The notes below the pieces were generated by a model. It saw only the letters and a list, made by a program, of their open reading frames with translations. It was not told the origin of the DNA and ran no database searches. Below, piece by piece: positions 24,064 to 33,908 of a DNA stretch of 64,000 bases. The position numbers were made by a program, and so were the translations under genes. Position 1 is the first letter of the stretch, and each line of letters starts with the position of its first letter. Source of the stretch: Herbidospora yilanensis (GTDB lineage Bacteria; Actinomycetota; Actinomycetes; Streptosporangiales; Streptosporangiaceae); assembly GCF_001570565.1 (NCBI RefSeq), contig NZ_BBXE01000028.1:62001-126000 (forward strand), written 5' to 3'.

Positions 24064-24135
24064 ACCTTCCTGTTTCGGTCTCGGTTTGGGATTCCTGCAC
24101 TCAGCACGTGGCAAATCACCCGTAAACTCGAGGCC

Positions 24136-26052
24136 GTGGACACGACGCTTTCCGATCCGCTCGTCGGGCATACGCTCGACGGTCGCTACCGCGTCGAGTC
24201 CCGGATCGCCCGGGGCGGCATGGCGTCCGTCTATCTGGCTCTGGACGTCCGGCTCGACCGCATGGTCGCGATCAAGGTGATGCACCGGTCGCTGGCGGAG
24301 GACCCGCAGTTCGTCCGGCGCTTCATCGGCGAGGCCAAATCGGTCGCCTCGCTGTCGCATCCCAACATCGTGCACGTCTTCGACCAGGGCACCGACGGCG
24401 ACCACGTCTACCTGTCGATGGAATACTTCCCGGGCAAGACGTTGCGGGCGGTGCTCGACGAGCGGGGGCCGCTGGCCCCGCGCGAGGCCCTGGAGATCAT
24501 GATCCCGGTGCTGGCGGCGCTCGGCAGCGCCCACCAGGCCGGGCTGATCCACCGCGACGTGAAGCCCGAGAACGTGCTGATGACCGACGACGGCCGGGTC
24601 AAGGTCGTCGACTTCGGGCTCGTCCGGGCCATCGAGGGCGGCAACCAGACCCGCTCCGGCGTGATGATCGGCACGGTCGGCTACATGGCCCCCGAGCAGG
24701 TCACCACCGGCCAGGCCGACGTCCGGGCCGACGTCTACGCCGCCGGGATCATGCTGTTCGAGCTGCTCACCGGGCGTCAGCCGTTCGGCGGCGAGAGCCC
24801 GGTGTCGGTCGCCTACCGCCACGTCCACGAGTCGGTGCCCGCGCCGTCGTCGTTCTCCTACGACATCGCGCCCGCGCTCGACGCGCTGGTGGCCGCCGCC
24901 ACCGCCAAAGACCCGGCCGACCGGCCGCGCGACGCCAACGCGATGCTGGTGGCGGCCGTCGAGGTGCACCGCACCCTCCCCGCCGCCGTGACCGGGCGCC
25001 ACTCGGTCCCGCCCCGGCCCGCCCCGGTGGACCAGGCGTTCCACACCGGCTCCCACACGATGATCCAGCCGGCCATCCAGATCCCGCCGACCACGCCGCC
25101 GAAGTCGCGGCGCGGGTTCCGGGTCAACTGGGGCATCGTCGCGCTGGCCCTGGTGATGGTGGGCGGCATCGCGTTCAGCGGGTGGTATTTCACGACGCCG
25201 CGCACCGCGATCGTGCCCGACCTGGTGCAGCGCAACGTCGAGGCGGCCCGCCAGCTCGCCGAGAGCAACGGCTTCACCATCAAGATCGCCGAAGGCCGCT
25301 ACGACGCCAAGGTGCCCAAGGACATGGTGCTGGAGACCAGCCCGGTCAAGGGCGTCGAGGCCGAGCGCGGCTCGATCATCACGATCATCGCCTCGCGCGG
25401 CCCCGAGATGGTGACCGTGCCGAAGGTCGAGGGCAAGACCGAGGCCGACGCCCGGGTGACGATCTCCGACGCGGGGCTCAACGTCTCCCGCGTCCGCCGC
25501 ACCCCGAGCGACACCATCGCGCGCGGCCTGGTGATCAGGACCGACCCCGTCGTCGGCAAGAAGGTCGAGAAGGGCTCCAACGTCATCCTCGCCGTCAGCA
25601 TGGGCCTGCTGCTGCCCGACGTGGTCAACATGCCGCGCGACCAGGCCGAGGCGCTGATGCGCGAGAACGGCTTCGACCCGAGCTGCGTCAACGAGGTCGT
25701 CGACGACACCCAGCAGGGCACCGTCATCGCCCAGGAGCCGATCGCCGGCGCCGAGGTCGACAAGGGCGCCCGGGTCTGCCTGACCGTCTCGCGCGGCCCC
25801 GACACCGGCTGGAAGTGGCCCTGGGAGCAGGACCCGTCGGTCGCCGCGCCCGACTTCGTGCCCGTCCCCGACGTGCGGTTCAAAGACGTCAAGGAGGCCA
25901 AGCGCGAGTTAGAGGCGGCCGGCTTCAAGGTGGCGGTCCACAAGCTGTTCTCCCGGGGCCGTCCCGGGGGCGACGGCGCGGGCAAGCGCGTGCGCGGCCA
26001 GAACCCGCTCGGCCAGGTGCCCGCGGGCAGCACGATCAATCTCTGGTACTAG
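24136..26052 (+). CDS. PASTA-domain Ser/Thr protein kinase (PknL/PknB type)
   Basis: 638-residue membrane sensor kinase. Kinase domain about 17-280: Gly loop ARGGMASVY, Lys47 in VAIKVM, H139-R-D, DFG at 159-161, activation loop with TRSGVMIGTVGYMAPEQ. A Pro-rich juxtamembrane linker precedes one TM helix at about 332-354, then four PASTA repeats (starting near VPDLVQRN, VPKVEGKT, LPDVVNMP and VPDVRFKD) that would sense peptidoglycan fragments. GTG start; TAAACT ends 7 nt before it, so leaderless. The Rv2175c-like protein encoded nearby is a plausible substrate. Confidence 0.95.
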   Translation: MDTTLSDPLVGHTLDGRYRVESRIARGGMASVYLALDVRLDRMVAIKVMHRSLAEDPQFVRRFIGEAKSVASLSHPNIVHVFDQGTDGDHVYLSMEYFPGKTLRAVLDERGPLAPREALEIMIPVLAALGSAHQAGLIHRDVKPENVLMTDDGRVKVVDFGLVRAIEGGNQTRSGVMIGTVGYMAPEQVTTGQADVRADVYAAGIMLFELLTGRQPFGGESPVSVAYRHVHESVPAPSSFSYDIAPALDALVAAATAKDPADRPRDANAMLVAAVEVHRTLPAAVTGRHSVPPRPAPVDQAFHTGSHTMIQPAIQIPPTTPPKSRRGFRVNWGIVALALVMVGGIAFSGWYFTTPRTAIVPDLVQRNVEAARQLAESNGFTIKIAEGRYDAKVPKDMVLETSPVKGVEAERGSIITIIASRGPEMVTVPKVEGKTEADARVTISDAGLNVSRVRRTPSDTIARGLVIRTDPVVGKKVEKGSNVILAVSMGLLLPDVVNMPRDQAEALMRENGFDPSCVNEVVDDTQQGTVIAQEPIAGAEVDKGARVCLTVSRGPDTGWKWPWEQDPSVAAPDFVPVPDVRFKDVKEAKRELEAAGFKVAVHKLFSRGRPGGDGAGKRVRGQNPLGQVPAGSTINLWY

Positions 26053-26057
26053 CCCAA

Positions 26058-26094
26058 GCGAGCCGCGGACGGCCGAAGGCCGGCCGTGGCTCGC
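26058..26094. terminator. Terminator between kinase and allantoicase genes
   Basis: 17-bp stem (GCGAGCC outer arm, GGCC inner arm; one mismatch and one wobble) with loop GAA between convergent genes. Confidence 0.7.
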
Positions 26095-26108
26095 GCCATG
26101 AATCTGCC

Positions 26109-27050
26109 TCAGAAAACCAGACGGCCTGGCAGGCGTAGCCGCGCCAGGCCTCCGTCGGGGTAGATGTCGCACTTCACGTGGGTCACCGGGCGGTCGCTGT
26201 CGAGGCGGAAGCGGTGCTGCGCGTCCGGCTGGAGGCGGGTCTTGCCGAGCAGGCTGAACCAGTCGCCGTCGCCGTCGCGGCCCGACAGCGACACCCAGCC
26301 CGGGGCGTTGAAGACCAGGTGGGTGGTGTCGATCTCGGCGACGGTGACGGTGCCGCGCCCGGCCAGCCGGACCACCAGCCAGTCGTTGCCGTCGTCGCGG
26401 CGGCGCGCGGTCTCCCAGCCTTCGGCCTGGTGGCGGGCGAGACCGGGGGCGATGACGTTGTTGGGCGAGCTGTAGAACTGGTTGGAGCAGTCGATCACCC
26501 GGGCGCCGTTGGAGAGCGCGGCCAGGTCGACGGTGAGGCCGTGCAGGAACCGGGGGTCGGGCACGACCTCCCCGTGCACCCGGAACCGGGCCACTCCCCC
26601 GTCGGGGTAGATGTTGAGCCGCACGTGCGTGTAGCGGTTCGGGTCGCCGACGGCGAACTCGTGCTCGCGGTCGCCGCCGAGCGGGCTCTTGGGCAGGATC
26701 TCGGTCCAGCCGGTCAGCTCGTGGTGGGCCAGCGGCTCGTCGACGGCGCAGGCGTCGACCGAGGCGTAGGGCGGGTAGTTGCCCTTGAACCAGGCGGTGT
26801 CGATCACCAGGCCGTGGACGACGCCGGGCAGCCCGAGCCGGACGATCGCCCAGTCGTGCCCGGTGGTGCGCCGGCGGCGGGTCTCCCAGCCGTCGTAGAT
26901 CTGGCCCTTGGCGCCGAAGTCGTGGGTGTGGAACTGGGCGGCGTGCGGCAGGATCAGCGCCTGGCGTTCGGCGAAGGCCTCGTCGTTGGCGGCGATCACC
27001 GAGCCGCCGTTGCCGCGCAGGGCGAGGTCGGGCAGGTGGCGGAAGGTCAT
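26109..27050 (-). CDS. alc: Allantoicase
   Basis: Hydrolyses allantoate to ureidoglycolate and urea. 313 residues, made of two homologous jelly-roll repeats with the twin motifs [25 protein letters not shown] and [23 protein letters not shown], each ending in [11 protein letters not shown]. Last gene of the purine-catabolic operon, overlapping allB by 4 bp (ATGA). No ureidoglycolate lyase or urease gene is in the window. Confidence 0.94.
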   Translation of the reverse strand: MTFRHLPDLALRGNGGSVIAANDEAFAERQALILPHAAQFHTHDFGAKGQIYDGWETRRRRTTGHDWAIVRLGLPGVVHGLVIDTAWFKGNYPPYASVDACAVDEPLAHHELTGWTEILPKSPLGGDREHEFAVGDPNRYTHVRLNIYPDGGVARFRVHGEVVPDPRFLHGLTVDLAALSNGARVIDCSNQFYSSPNNVIAPGLARHQAEGWETARRRDDGNDWLVVRLAGRGTVTVAEIDTTHLVFNAPGWVSLSGRDGDGDWFSLLGKTRLQPDAQHRFRLDSDRPVTHVKCDIYPDGGLARLRLPGRLVF

Positions 27051-28327
27051 CGGGCACCTCTCGTCAGGAACCGGCCGTGGCCGGGGGTCTCACCGCGAAG
27101 CCAGGTCCTCTGTACGACACCCCGGAGCGCCCGGCCCTGATAGGCGGTCACCGGGTTCTTGTGGGCGAGGTCCGCGGCCTCGACGACGAAGGCCGCCTCG
27201 GGATCGAAGGCCACGAGGTCGGCGTCCGCCCCGGCCTCGATCCGGCCCTTGTAGGACAACCCGGCGAAGTCGGCGGGGCCGCGCGCCATCCACCTGACGA
27301 CGTCCTCCAGGGAGAAGCCCCGCGCCGACGCCTCGGTCCAGACGACGGGCAGGCCGAGCTGGAGCGAGGAGATCCCGCCCCAGGCCGTGGCGAAGTCGCC
27401 GGGGCTCTTCATGTCGGCCGGGCACGGGGAGTGGTCGGAGACGACGCCCATCAGGGTGCCGTCGGCGAGCCCGGCCCACAACGCGTCGCGGTTGGCCGCC
27501 TCGCGGATCGGCGGGCAGCACTTGAACGCGGTGCCGGTGACCTCCTCGGCGCTGAGGGTCAGGTAGTGGGGGCAGGTCTCGGCGGTGATCCGCACCCCCT
27601 GCGACCGGGCCGCGCGCAGCACGGGGACGGCGTCGCCGGCGGAGACGTGCACGATGTGCGCCCGCGCGCCCGTCTCACGGGCCACCGCGATCACCGTCTC
27701 GATGGCCCTGACCTCGGCGTCCTGGGTGCGTGAGCCGAGGAACTCGGCGTAGGAGGGGCCGGTCGGCTCGGTGAGCGTCCGGGGGTCCTCGGCGTGGGCG
27801 ATCAGGAGGCCGTCGAAGCGGGCCAGTTCGCGCAGCGCCAGGGTGAGCCCGTCGCCGTCGAGGGCGGGGAACTCGTCGACGCCCGACGGGGACAGGAAGC
27901 ACTTCACCCCGAACACCCCGGCGTCCCAGAGGGGACGCAGGTCGCCGAGGTTGCCGGGGATCGCGCCGCCCCAGAAGCCGACGTCGACCGCGATCCGGCC
28001 CCGGGCGGCCTTCTTCTTGATCTCCAGGTTCGGCACGGTCGTGGTCGGCGGCAGCGAGTTGAGCGGCATGTCGACCATCGCGGTCACGCCCCCGGCCGCC
28101 GCCGCCCGGGTGGCCGTGGCGAAGCCCTCCCAGTGGGTGCGGCCGGGTTCGTTGACGTGGACGTGCGTGTCGACCAGGCCGGGCAGCAGCGCGACGTCAC
28201 CGAGGTCGAGTCCCTCGCCGGTGTCGTACGGCACCAGCCCCGCGATCCGCCCGCCGACGACGTCGACGCCGAGCGGCCGTACCCCTTCGGGGGTCACCAC
28301 CCGGCGTGACCGCACCAGAACCGTCAC
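27047..28327 (-). CDS. allB: Allantoinase
   Basis: Opens allantoin to allantoate. 426-residue amidohydrolase with metal ligands in [23 protein letters not shown], the carbamylated-Lys strand [45 protein letters not shown] and [13 protein letters not shown]. The SDHSP sequence separates allantoinase from dihydroorotase (ATDHAPH). GTG start overlaps the garK stop by 4 bp. Confidence 0.95.
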   Translation of the reverse strand: MTVLVRSRRVVTPEGVRPLGVDVVGGRIAGLVPYDTGEGLDLGDVALLPGLVDTHVHVNEPGRTHWEGFATATRAAAAGGVTAMVDMPLNSLPPTTTVPNLEIKKKAARGRIAVDVGFWGGAIPGNLGDLRPLWDAGVFGVKCFLSPSGVDEFPALDGDGLTLALRELARFDGLLIAHAEDPRTLTEPTGPSYAEFLGSRTQDAEVRAIETVIAVARETGARAHIVHVSAGDAVPVLRAARSQGVRITAETCPHYLTLSAEEVTGTAFKCCPPIREAANRDALWAGLADGTLMGVVSDHSPCPADMKSPGDFATAWGGISSLQLGLPVVWTEASARGFSLEDVVRWMARGPADFAGLSYKGRIEAGADADLVAFDPEAAFVVEAADLAHKNPVTAYQGRALRGVVQRTWLRGETPGHGRFLTRGAR

Positions 28328-29463
28328 AGATGCTCCTTCACCACACTCGCCACGAGCCGCTCCAGCAGCGGCCCGGCCTGGGCCATGCAGATCTCGGGGT
28401 CGGGCTCGATGCCGGTGAGCGCGTACGCCGCGTCGATCCCGGCCTTGCGCAGGTCGTCGTCGCCGACGGCGCGCCGTCCGCAGACCGCGATCACCGGCAC
28501 GCCGTGCCGCATGGCCGCGGCGGCGACGCCGACGGGGGCCTTGCCGCGCAGCGACTGCTCGTCGAGGGAGCCCTCGCCGGTGACGACCAGGCGCGCGCCC
28601 TCGACGTGGGTCTCGAAGTCGAGCAGGCCGAGCAGGTAGGCGATGCCGGGCCGGATGGACGCGTTCAGGAACGCGAGCGCGGCGAAGCCGACGCCCCCGG
28701 CCGCCCCGGCGCCGGGCTGCCCGGCCACGCCCATCGCGCGGACGATCCCGTCGTGCTCGACCGAGCCGGTCAGGCCGTGGGTGTGGACGGCGACCGCGGC
28801 GAGCCGGGCGAGCCCGGTCTCCAGGAGCCTGACCTGGTCGGCGTCGGCCCCCTTCTGCGGGGCGTAGACGGCCGCCGCGCCGTGCGGGCCGAGCAGCGGG
28901 TTGTCGACGTCGGAGGCGACGACGTACTCGGCGGTTCCGGCGTCGAAGCCGGACAGGTCGATCGTGGCCAGGTCTTTCAGCGCGCCGCCGCCGGGCGGCA
29001 GCTCCTGACCGGAGGCGTCGAGGAAGCGGGCGCCCAGGGCGCGGGCCAGGCCGGTGCCGCCGTCGGTGCAGGCGCTCCCGCCCAGGCCCAGCACGATCCT
29101 GCCCGCGCCGCCCCGCAGGGCGTGGGCGATCAGTTCGCCGGTGCCGTAGCTGGTGGCGGTCAGCGGTTCGAGCCCGCCGGGCAGACGGCGCAGCCCCGAC
29201 GCCTCGGCCATCTCGACGACGGCGGTCTCGCCCCTGACCGCGTACGAGGCGCGGACCGGCCGGCCCGTCGGCCCGGTCACCTCCACCTCGACGCGGGTGA
29301 AACCGCAGGCCGCGACCGCGTCGACGGTGCCGTCGCCGCCGTCGGCGACCGGCAGCAGCACGACCGGCACGTCGCCGAGCCCGGCGGCGACGTGGCGGGC
29401 GACCTCGGGGGCGGTCAGCGAGCCCTTGAACTTGTCCGGTGCGATGACGACGTGATCCTTCAT
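28324..29463 (-). CDS. Glycerate kinase (GarK/GlxK type)
   Basis: Phosphorylates glycerate, here probably glycerate derived from glyoxylate released at the end of allantoin breakdown. 379 residues with the family opening [62 protein letters not shown] and [24 protein letters not shown]. Located inside the urate operon, 7 bp after the deaminase gene. The glyoxylate carboligase and semialdehyde reductase needed to join the two are not in the window. Confidence 0.93.
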   Translation of the reverse strand: MKDHVVIAPDKFKGSLTAPEVARHVAAGLGDVPVVLLPVADGGDGTVDAVAACGFTRVEVEVTGPTGRPVRASYAVRGETAVVEMAEASGLRRLPGGLEPLTATSYGTGELIAHALRGGAGRIVLGLGGSACTDGGTGLARALGARFLDASGQELPPGGGALKDLATIDLSGFDAGTAEYVVASDVDNPLLGPHGAAAVYAPQKGADADQVRLLETGLARLAAVAVHTHGLTGSVEHDGIVRAMGVAGQPGAGAAGGVGFAALAFLNASIRPGIAYLLGLLDFETHVEGARLVVTGEGSLDEQSLRGKAPVGVAAAAMRHGVPVIAVCGRRAVGDDDLRKAGIDAAYALTGIEPDPEICMAQAGPLLERLVASVVKEHL

Positions 29464-29470
29464 CCCGTCA

Positions 29471-30799
29471 TCATGACCGAAGCAGTCTGGCGTGTGCCCG
29501 CGCCCCCGCCGCTCCGGCGGCCTCCCCGGAGACGGTCCGCAGGTCGCCGTCCTCGACCACGGTGACGCCGTTGACGATCAGCCGGGCCAGGGGCGGGGTC
29601 TGGCCGTAGCCGAGTGCCACGATCGGGTCGGAGGCGGCGGCGTAGGGGCCGTCGACCCGCCAGACCGCGACGTCGGCGAGCTTGCCGGGTTCGAGGGAGC
29701 CGATCTCGTTCTCGCGGCCCAGGCAGCGGGCGCCGCCGATGGTGGCGATCTCCAGGGCCTGACGGGCGGTCAGCGCGTGCGGGCCGTAGCGGGCGCGCTG
29801 CATGAGCATCGCCTGGCGGATCTCCCCGGCGAGCGGGATGAACTCGGCCGAGCCGGGGCCGTCGACGCCGAGCCCGACGGTCGCGCCCGCGCGCAGCAGT
29901 TCGCTGACCCGGGCGATCCCGGCGCCGAGGCGGCCGTTGGACGACGGGCAGTGGGCGGTGCCGGTGCCCGTCTCGGCGAAGCGGGCGATGTCGGCGTCGG
30001 TGAGGTGGACGCTGTGCGCGATCCACACGTCGGGGCCGAGCCAGCCGAGCGATTCGAGGTATTCGACGGGGAGCATGCCGAACTGCGCCTTGCAGTGGTC
30101 GTCCTCGTCGAGGGTCTCGGCGCCGTGGGTGTGCAGGCGGACCTTCAGGTCCCGGGCCAGCGCGGCGGCCTGGCGCATCAGGTCGCCGCTGACCGAGAAG
30201 GGCGAACAGGGCGCGACGGCCACCCGCAGCATCGAGTCGAACAGGGGGTCGTGGTACTTGCGCACCGCCGCCTCGGTCTCGGCCAGGATCTCGTCGAGGG
30301 TCTCGACCACCTCGTCGGGCGGCAGGCCGCCCTGGGAGCGGCCCCGGTCCATCGAGCCCCGGCACGGGTGGAACCGCAGGCCGACCTCGGCGGCGGCCTG
30401 GACCTCGGCGGCGAACAGGTCGCCCCGGCCCTTCGGGAAGACGTAGTGGTGGTCGGTCGTGGTGGTGCAGCCCGACAGCGCCAGCCAGGCCAGGCCGGCC
30501 GTCGCCGCGCCGTGCACGACCTCGGCGTCCATGCGCGCCCAGACCGGGTAGCTGGCCACCAGCCACTCGAACAGGGTGCCGTCGGGGGCGATGCCTTGGG
30601 AGGCCCACTGGTAGAGGTGGTGGTGGGTGTTGACCAGCCCGGGGGTGACCAGGCGGCCGCGCCCGTCGATCCGCTCGGCGTCGCCCTCGTAGGGCCCCGC
30701 GCCGACCGACACGATGCGGTTGCCCTCGATCGCGACGTGGCCGTCGGGGATCTCGGCGCCCACGACGGGGGCGACGTAGGCGTTCTCGATGACGATCAT
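29471..30799 (-). CDS. 8-oxoguanine deaminase (guanine deaminase/TrzN-like amidohydrolase)
   Basis: 442-residue amidohydrolase with Zn motif LVTPGLVNTHHHLYQWASQG, RLHTHGAETLDEDD, WIAHSVHLTDADI, GTAHCPSSNGRLG and GLGVDGPGSAEF. I assign 8-oxoguanine deaminase by the overall pattern (NTHHHLYQ, CRGSMDRGRSQGGLPPD, SSNGRLGAG) and by position: 8-oxoguanine deamination gives urate, the uricase substrate two genes upstream. Atrazine/cytosine-type deaminase is the alternative. The start ATG overlaps the 2Fe-2S gene stop by 4 bp. Confidence 0.85.
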   Translation of the reverse strand: MIVIENAYVAPVVGAEIPDGHVAIEGNRIVSVGAGPYEGDAERIDGRGRLVTPGLVNTHHHLYQWASQGIAPDGTLFEWLVASYPVWARMDAEVVHGAATAGLAWLALSGCTTTTDHHYVFPKGRGDLFAAEVQAAAEVGLRFHPCRGSMDRGRSQGGLPPDEVVETLDEILAETEAAVRKYHDPLFDSMLRVAVAPCSPFSVSGDLMRQAAALARDLKVRLHTHGAETLDEDDHCKAQFGMLPVEYLESLGWLGPDVWIAHSVHLTDADIARFAETGTGTAHCPSSNGRLGAGIARVSELLRAGATVGLGVDGPGSAEFIPLAGEIRQAMLMQRARYGPHALTARQALEIATIGGARCLGRENEIGSLEPGKLADVAVWRVDGPYAAASDPIVALGYGQTPPLARLIVNGVTVVEDGDLRTVSGEAAGAAGARAHARLLRS

Positions 30800-31272
30800 G
30801 AACCGGCCTTCCGGCGGGCGGCCAGGCGGACCGCGTCGAGGATCTTCTCGTAGCCCGTGCACCGGCACAGGTTGCCCGCCAGGTGCTCGCGGATCTCCGC
30901 GTCGGCGGGCACCCCGTCGTGCCGGGCGATCAGCGAATGGGCCTGGACGATCAGGCCGGGCGTACAGAATCCGCACTGGACGGCGCCGCACTCGACGAAC
31001 GCCTGCTGCACCGGATCGAGCTCCCCCTCGCCGGGGGCCAGCCCCTCGACGGTCAGCACCTCGCGGCCCTCGGCCTGGCCGGCCGCCACGAGGCAGGCGC
31101 AGACCGGCCGGCCGTCGAGATAGACCGTGCAGGAGCCGCACTCGCCCTGTTCGCAGGCGTTCTTCGCGCCCGGCAGGCCGAGCCGCTCCCGCAGGACGTA
31201 GAGCAGGCTCTCCCCCGGCCAGACGTCGTCGGCGGTCATCGGCGCGCCGTTGACGGTGACGTTGACCCTCAT
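30796..31272 (-). CDS. Xanthine dehydrogenase 2Fe-2S subunit
   Basis: 158 residues with both clusters of the XDH small subunit: plant-type Cys40/45/48/60 (CEQGECGSC...C) and the helical C-terminal cluster Cys100/103/136/138 (CGFC...CRC). Electrons would pass from molybdenum to FAD. Paired with the FAD subunit gene, but no molybdopterin-binding large subunit gene follows; an amidohydrolase comes instead. Confidence 0.93.
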   Translation of the reverse strand: MRVNVTVNGAPMTADDVWPGESLLYVLRERLGLPGAKNACEQGECGSCTVYLDGRPVCACLVAAGQAEGREVLTVEGLAPGEGELDPVQQAFVECGAVQCGFCTPGLIVQAHSLIARHDGVPADAEIREHLAGNLCRCTGYEKILDAVRLAARRKAGS

Positions 31273-32111
31273 GACGTCCTCCTGTGTTCTTCCCAGGCCC
31301 AGCCGAGCGTGCGGCGGGCCATCACGGCCAGAGCGTGGACGCGGTAGTCACGGCTGCCCCGGACGTCGTCGATGGGTGCGGCCGCGGCGGCGACGAGCTC
31401 TCCGAACCTCCTGCTCACCTCGGGGTCCCCGGGGGACCAGTTCTCGGCCAGGAAGGTCTCCGCCTCGGGGGCCCGGCGCGGCGTGGGGGCGGCCGAGCCG
31501 ATCCCGGTGCCGACCGTTCTCGCCGCCACGTCGAGGGCGATGCCGAACGAGCAGACCGCGATGACCATCGCGTTCCTGGTCCCGATCTTGGAGAAGTACT
31601 GCGGGCCCCGCCGCTCCGGCACGTGGACCGCCCGGATCAGTTCGCCGGGCGCCAGGGCGTTGCGCTTCACGCCGGTGTAGAAGTCGCCGATCGGGATCAT
31701 CCGGATGCCGCCCACCGACTCGGCCTCGACGATCGCGCCGGACGCCAGCAGCGGCGGGTGGCTGTCGCCCGCCGGGGAGGCCGCGCCGAGGTTACCGGCG
31801 ACGGTCCCCCGGTTGCGGATCTGCGGCGAGCCGACCGTGCGGGAGGCCTGGGCCAGGCCGGGCAGCCGGTCGGCCAGCTCGGCGATGACGCGGGTGTAGG
31901 TGACCCCGGCCCCGATCCGGACGATCCCCGAGTCGGCGGACCACTCGGTCAGCTCGGTCACCGGCGTGAGGTCGAGCAGCGCCTTCGGACGGCCCTTGTC
32001 GAGGTTGATCTCGACCATGACGTCGGTGCCGCCCTGGATCGGGGTCGCGTCGGGCCGGTCGGCCTTCATCCGCAGGGCCTCGGCCCAGGTGGTCGCGCGC
32101 AGGAAGTCCAT
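31269..32111 (-). CDS. Xanthine dehydrogenase FAD-binding subunit
   Basis: 280 residues of the CO/xanthine dehydrogenase medium-subunit type: MDFLRATTWAEALRM, the FAD pyrophosphate loops PIQGGTDVMVEI and GSPQIRNRGTVAGNLGAASPAGDSHPPLLA, and a C-terminal CODH_FAD domain. Start ATG 32111 overlaps the uricase stop by one base (TGATG). In a typical three-subunit enzyme this donates electrons to NAD+. Confidence 0.93.
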   Translation of the reverse strand: MDFLRATTWAEALRMKADRPDATPIQGGTDVMVEINLDKGRPKALLDLTPVTELTEWSADSGIVRIGAGVTYTRVIAELADRLPGLAQASRTVGSPQIRNRGTVAGNLGAASPAGDSHPPLLASGAIVEAESVGGIRMIPIGDFYTGVKRNALAPGELIRAVHVPERRGPQYFSKIGTRNAMVIAVCSFGIALDVAARTVGTGIGSAAPTPRRAPEAETFLAENWSPGDPEVSRRFGELVAAAAAPIDDVRGSRDYRVHALAVMARRTLGWAWEEHRRTS

Positions 32112-32965
32112 CAGTCCCACGCCTTTCCGGGGCCGGGCGCGTCCTCGCGCGACACGGCGCCCTCGATCAGGCCGTAGGGGCGGTCGGCGGCGAAGTAGAC
32201 CTCGCCGTCGTTGTCGAGGCCGAACGGGTCGAGGTCGACCAGGAAGTGGTGCTTGTTCGGCAGTTCGAGGCGGACCTCGCAGACGTCCGGGCAGTCGGTC
32301 AGCACCCGGGCGCCCATGGCGTAGAGGGTCTGCTGGAGCGACAGGCTGTGGGTGGTCGCGAAGGCGTCGAGCAGGGCCTCCCTGGCCGTCGCGTAGGAGG
32401 CCTCCCAGTCGCCGGGTTCGCCCGCGTGCCGCCAGCGGGCGGTCACGGCGGTGGCCAGCACGCGGTCGCGGGTCTCCGGCAGGGTCGTGTAGCCGTCCTT
32501 CAGGTAGCCCCAGAACTCCGAGCCGGTCGTGTTGAGGACCACCAGGTCCTTCAGCCCCGAGACCACGGTGGCCCGCTCGCCGTCGTAGTGGACCACGCAG
32601 GTGCGCACCTCCTGGCCCTTGCGGGCGAAGGAGTGACCGCCGCGGCGCTCCCAGGCGTACTCCTCGATCTCCACGCGGGCGTGGTGGATCGTGGGCTGCC
32701 CGTCGACGAAGTGGCGGGCCAGCAGCAGGGCGAACTCCTCGATCGCGCCGACGCCGTGCTTCCTGGCGAACGCGTAGACGGTGTTCTTCTGCGTGTCGGT
32801 CGGCAACACGGCCGCGTTGTCGCCGGTCAGGTGGACGTCGGTCATGTCCCCCGACAACGACGTGCTGACGTTCAGGTCCTTGATCTGGTGGGCGTCGCCG
32901 TGCCGGGTGACCCGCACGACCCGGGTCTCGGCTTTGCCGTAGCGGTTGGGGCCGAGCGTGAACAC
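32111..32965 (-). CDS. Urate oxidase (uricase)
   Basis: Cofactor-free oxidation of urate to 5-hydroxyisourate. 284 residues, two T-fold domains. Seen: LGPNRYGKAETRVVRV (Lys of the catalytic dyad), VLPTDTQKNTVYAFARKHG (active-site Thr of the NTDTQKNTVY-type motif), the F/Gln urate pocket region, and PNKHHFLVDLDPFG near the C-terminus. GTG start, 3 bp after the HIU hydrolase stop. Confidence 0.96.
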   Translation of the reverse strand: MFTLGPNRYGKAETRVVRVTRHGDAHQIKDLNVSTSLSGDMTDVHLTGDNAAVLPTDTQKNTVYAFARKHGVGAIEEFALLLARHFVDGQPTIHHARVEIEEYAWERRGGHSFARKGQEVRTCVVHYDGERATVVSGLKDLVVLNTTGSEFWGYLKDGYTTLPETRDRVLATAVTARWRHAGEPGDWEASYATAREALLDAFATTHSLSLQQTLYAMGARVLTDCPDVCEVRLELPNKHHFLVDLDPFGLDNDGEVYFAADRPYGLIEGAVSREDAPGPGKAWD

Positions 32966-32968
32966 TTT

Positions 32969-33310
32969 CTAACTCCCCCGGTAGGTCGAGTAGCCGAACG
33001 GGCTCAGCAGCAGCGGCACGTGGTGGTGCTGATCGGCGTCGGCGATGGTGAAGACGACGGTGACCTCGGGGAAGAACGCGTCGTCTCCCAGGTAGCCGCC
33101 GGTGTCGAAGATCAGCCGGTAGGTCGCCGCCTCCAGCGTGCCGGTCCACTCGCGGCCGAGCGGCGTCCACTCCCCGATGCGGCCGTCCTTGTCGGTGCGG
33201 GCTTCTGCGAGGGCGACGTACCCGTGGGCGGCCCGGCGGGCCAGCCGCACGTGGACGTCGGCGGCCGGGCAGCCGCGCGCGGTGTCGAGCACATGGGTGG
33301 ACAGGGTCAC
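32969..33310 (-). CDS. 5-hydroxyisourate hydrolase (transthyretin-like)
   Basis: 113 residues, transthyretin fold. The N-terminal active-site His is in LSTHVLDTARGCPA, the R in the middle in the W-T-G-T region, and the invariant C-terminal Y-R-G-S ends the protein (GYSTYRGS). Converts HIU to OHCU. GTG start overlaps the OHCU decarboxylase stop by 4 bp. Confidence 0.95.
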   Translation of the reverse strand: MTLSTHVLDTARGCPAADVHVRLARRAAHGYVALAEARTDKDGRIGEWTPLGREWTGTLEAATYRLIFDTGGYLGDDAFFPEVTVVFTIADADQHHHVPLLLSPFGYSTYRGS

Positions 33311-33780
33311 GCGCCCTCCTCCCACAACTTGGCCAGCCGCAGCCGGACGATCTTCCCGAGCTCGTCGCGCACGACCATCCGCTCCTTCTCCGGTACGTTG
33401 CCCAGACGATCCTCCAAGATCGCCAGCATCTCGGGGGCCGACTTCCCGGTCGCGCAGACGAGGTAGACGTGCCCGAACCGCTCCTCGTAGGCCGCGTTGC
33501 CCGCCTTCAGACGCCGCAGGACGTCCTCTTCGGCGGCGGCGGTGCCCGACTGCTCGTCGCGCGACCACGCCGACTCCCTCGACCCCCCTTCGGAGCGGTC
33601 GCCGATCCGGGGGTGCGCCGCCAGCGCCTCCTCGACGTCGGCCCAGTTCAGCATGGCCAGCACCCCGTCGCTGCGGTCGAGGAGACCGGCGAGGTCGGCA
33701 TAGGGCCGCCCGGCCACGCCGTCGGCCCAGCGGGCGGACGCGCAGCACGCCAGCAGGTCGTCGCGGCTCGGTTCACGCAT
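33307..33780 (-). CDS. 2-oxo-4-hydroxy-4-carboxy-5-ureidoimidazoline (OHCU) decarboxylase
   Basis: 157 helical residues giving S-allantoin. Motifs: LLACCASARWADGVAGRPY (W-in helix), ALAAHPRIGDR (catalytic His in the H-P-x-I-G motif), and YEERFGHVYLVCATGKSAPEMLAILEDRLGN. ATG at 33780 starts at MREPSRDDLLACCAS; an upstream extension lacks similarity. First gene of the nine-gene purine operon. Together with HIU hydrolase and uricase it makes the complete urate-to-allantoin route. Confidence 0.94.
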   Translation of the reverse strand: MREPSRDDLLACCASARWADGVAGRPYADLAGLLDRSDGVLAMLNWADVEEALAAHPRIGDRSEGGSRESAWSRDEQSGTAAAEEDVLRRLKAGNAAYEERFGHVYLVCATGKSAPEMLAILEDRLGNVPEKERMVVRDELGKIVRLRLAKLWEEGA

Positions 33781-33856
33781 GGTCGCCAGTACACAACGCG
33801 GCCCCGGCCGAATCCAGCAGCGGGAGCTCCCAAAGCCCCGTCCATGAGCGGCCGAT

Positions 33857-33878
33857 GGTTTGTACGTTGCCACAAACC
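33857..33878. promoter_or_regulatory. Inverted repeat between purine operon and endonuclease IV gene
   Basis: GGTTTGT-N8-ACAAACC in a 128-bp divergent region. It lies 77 bp upstream of the OHCU decarboxylase start and over the expected -35 of the nfo promoter (TAACCT at 33894-33899). Candidate operator; the regulator is unknown. Confidence 0.4.
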
Positions 33879-33908
33879 GCCGAAACCCCCGGGTAACCTG
33901 ATCCCACT

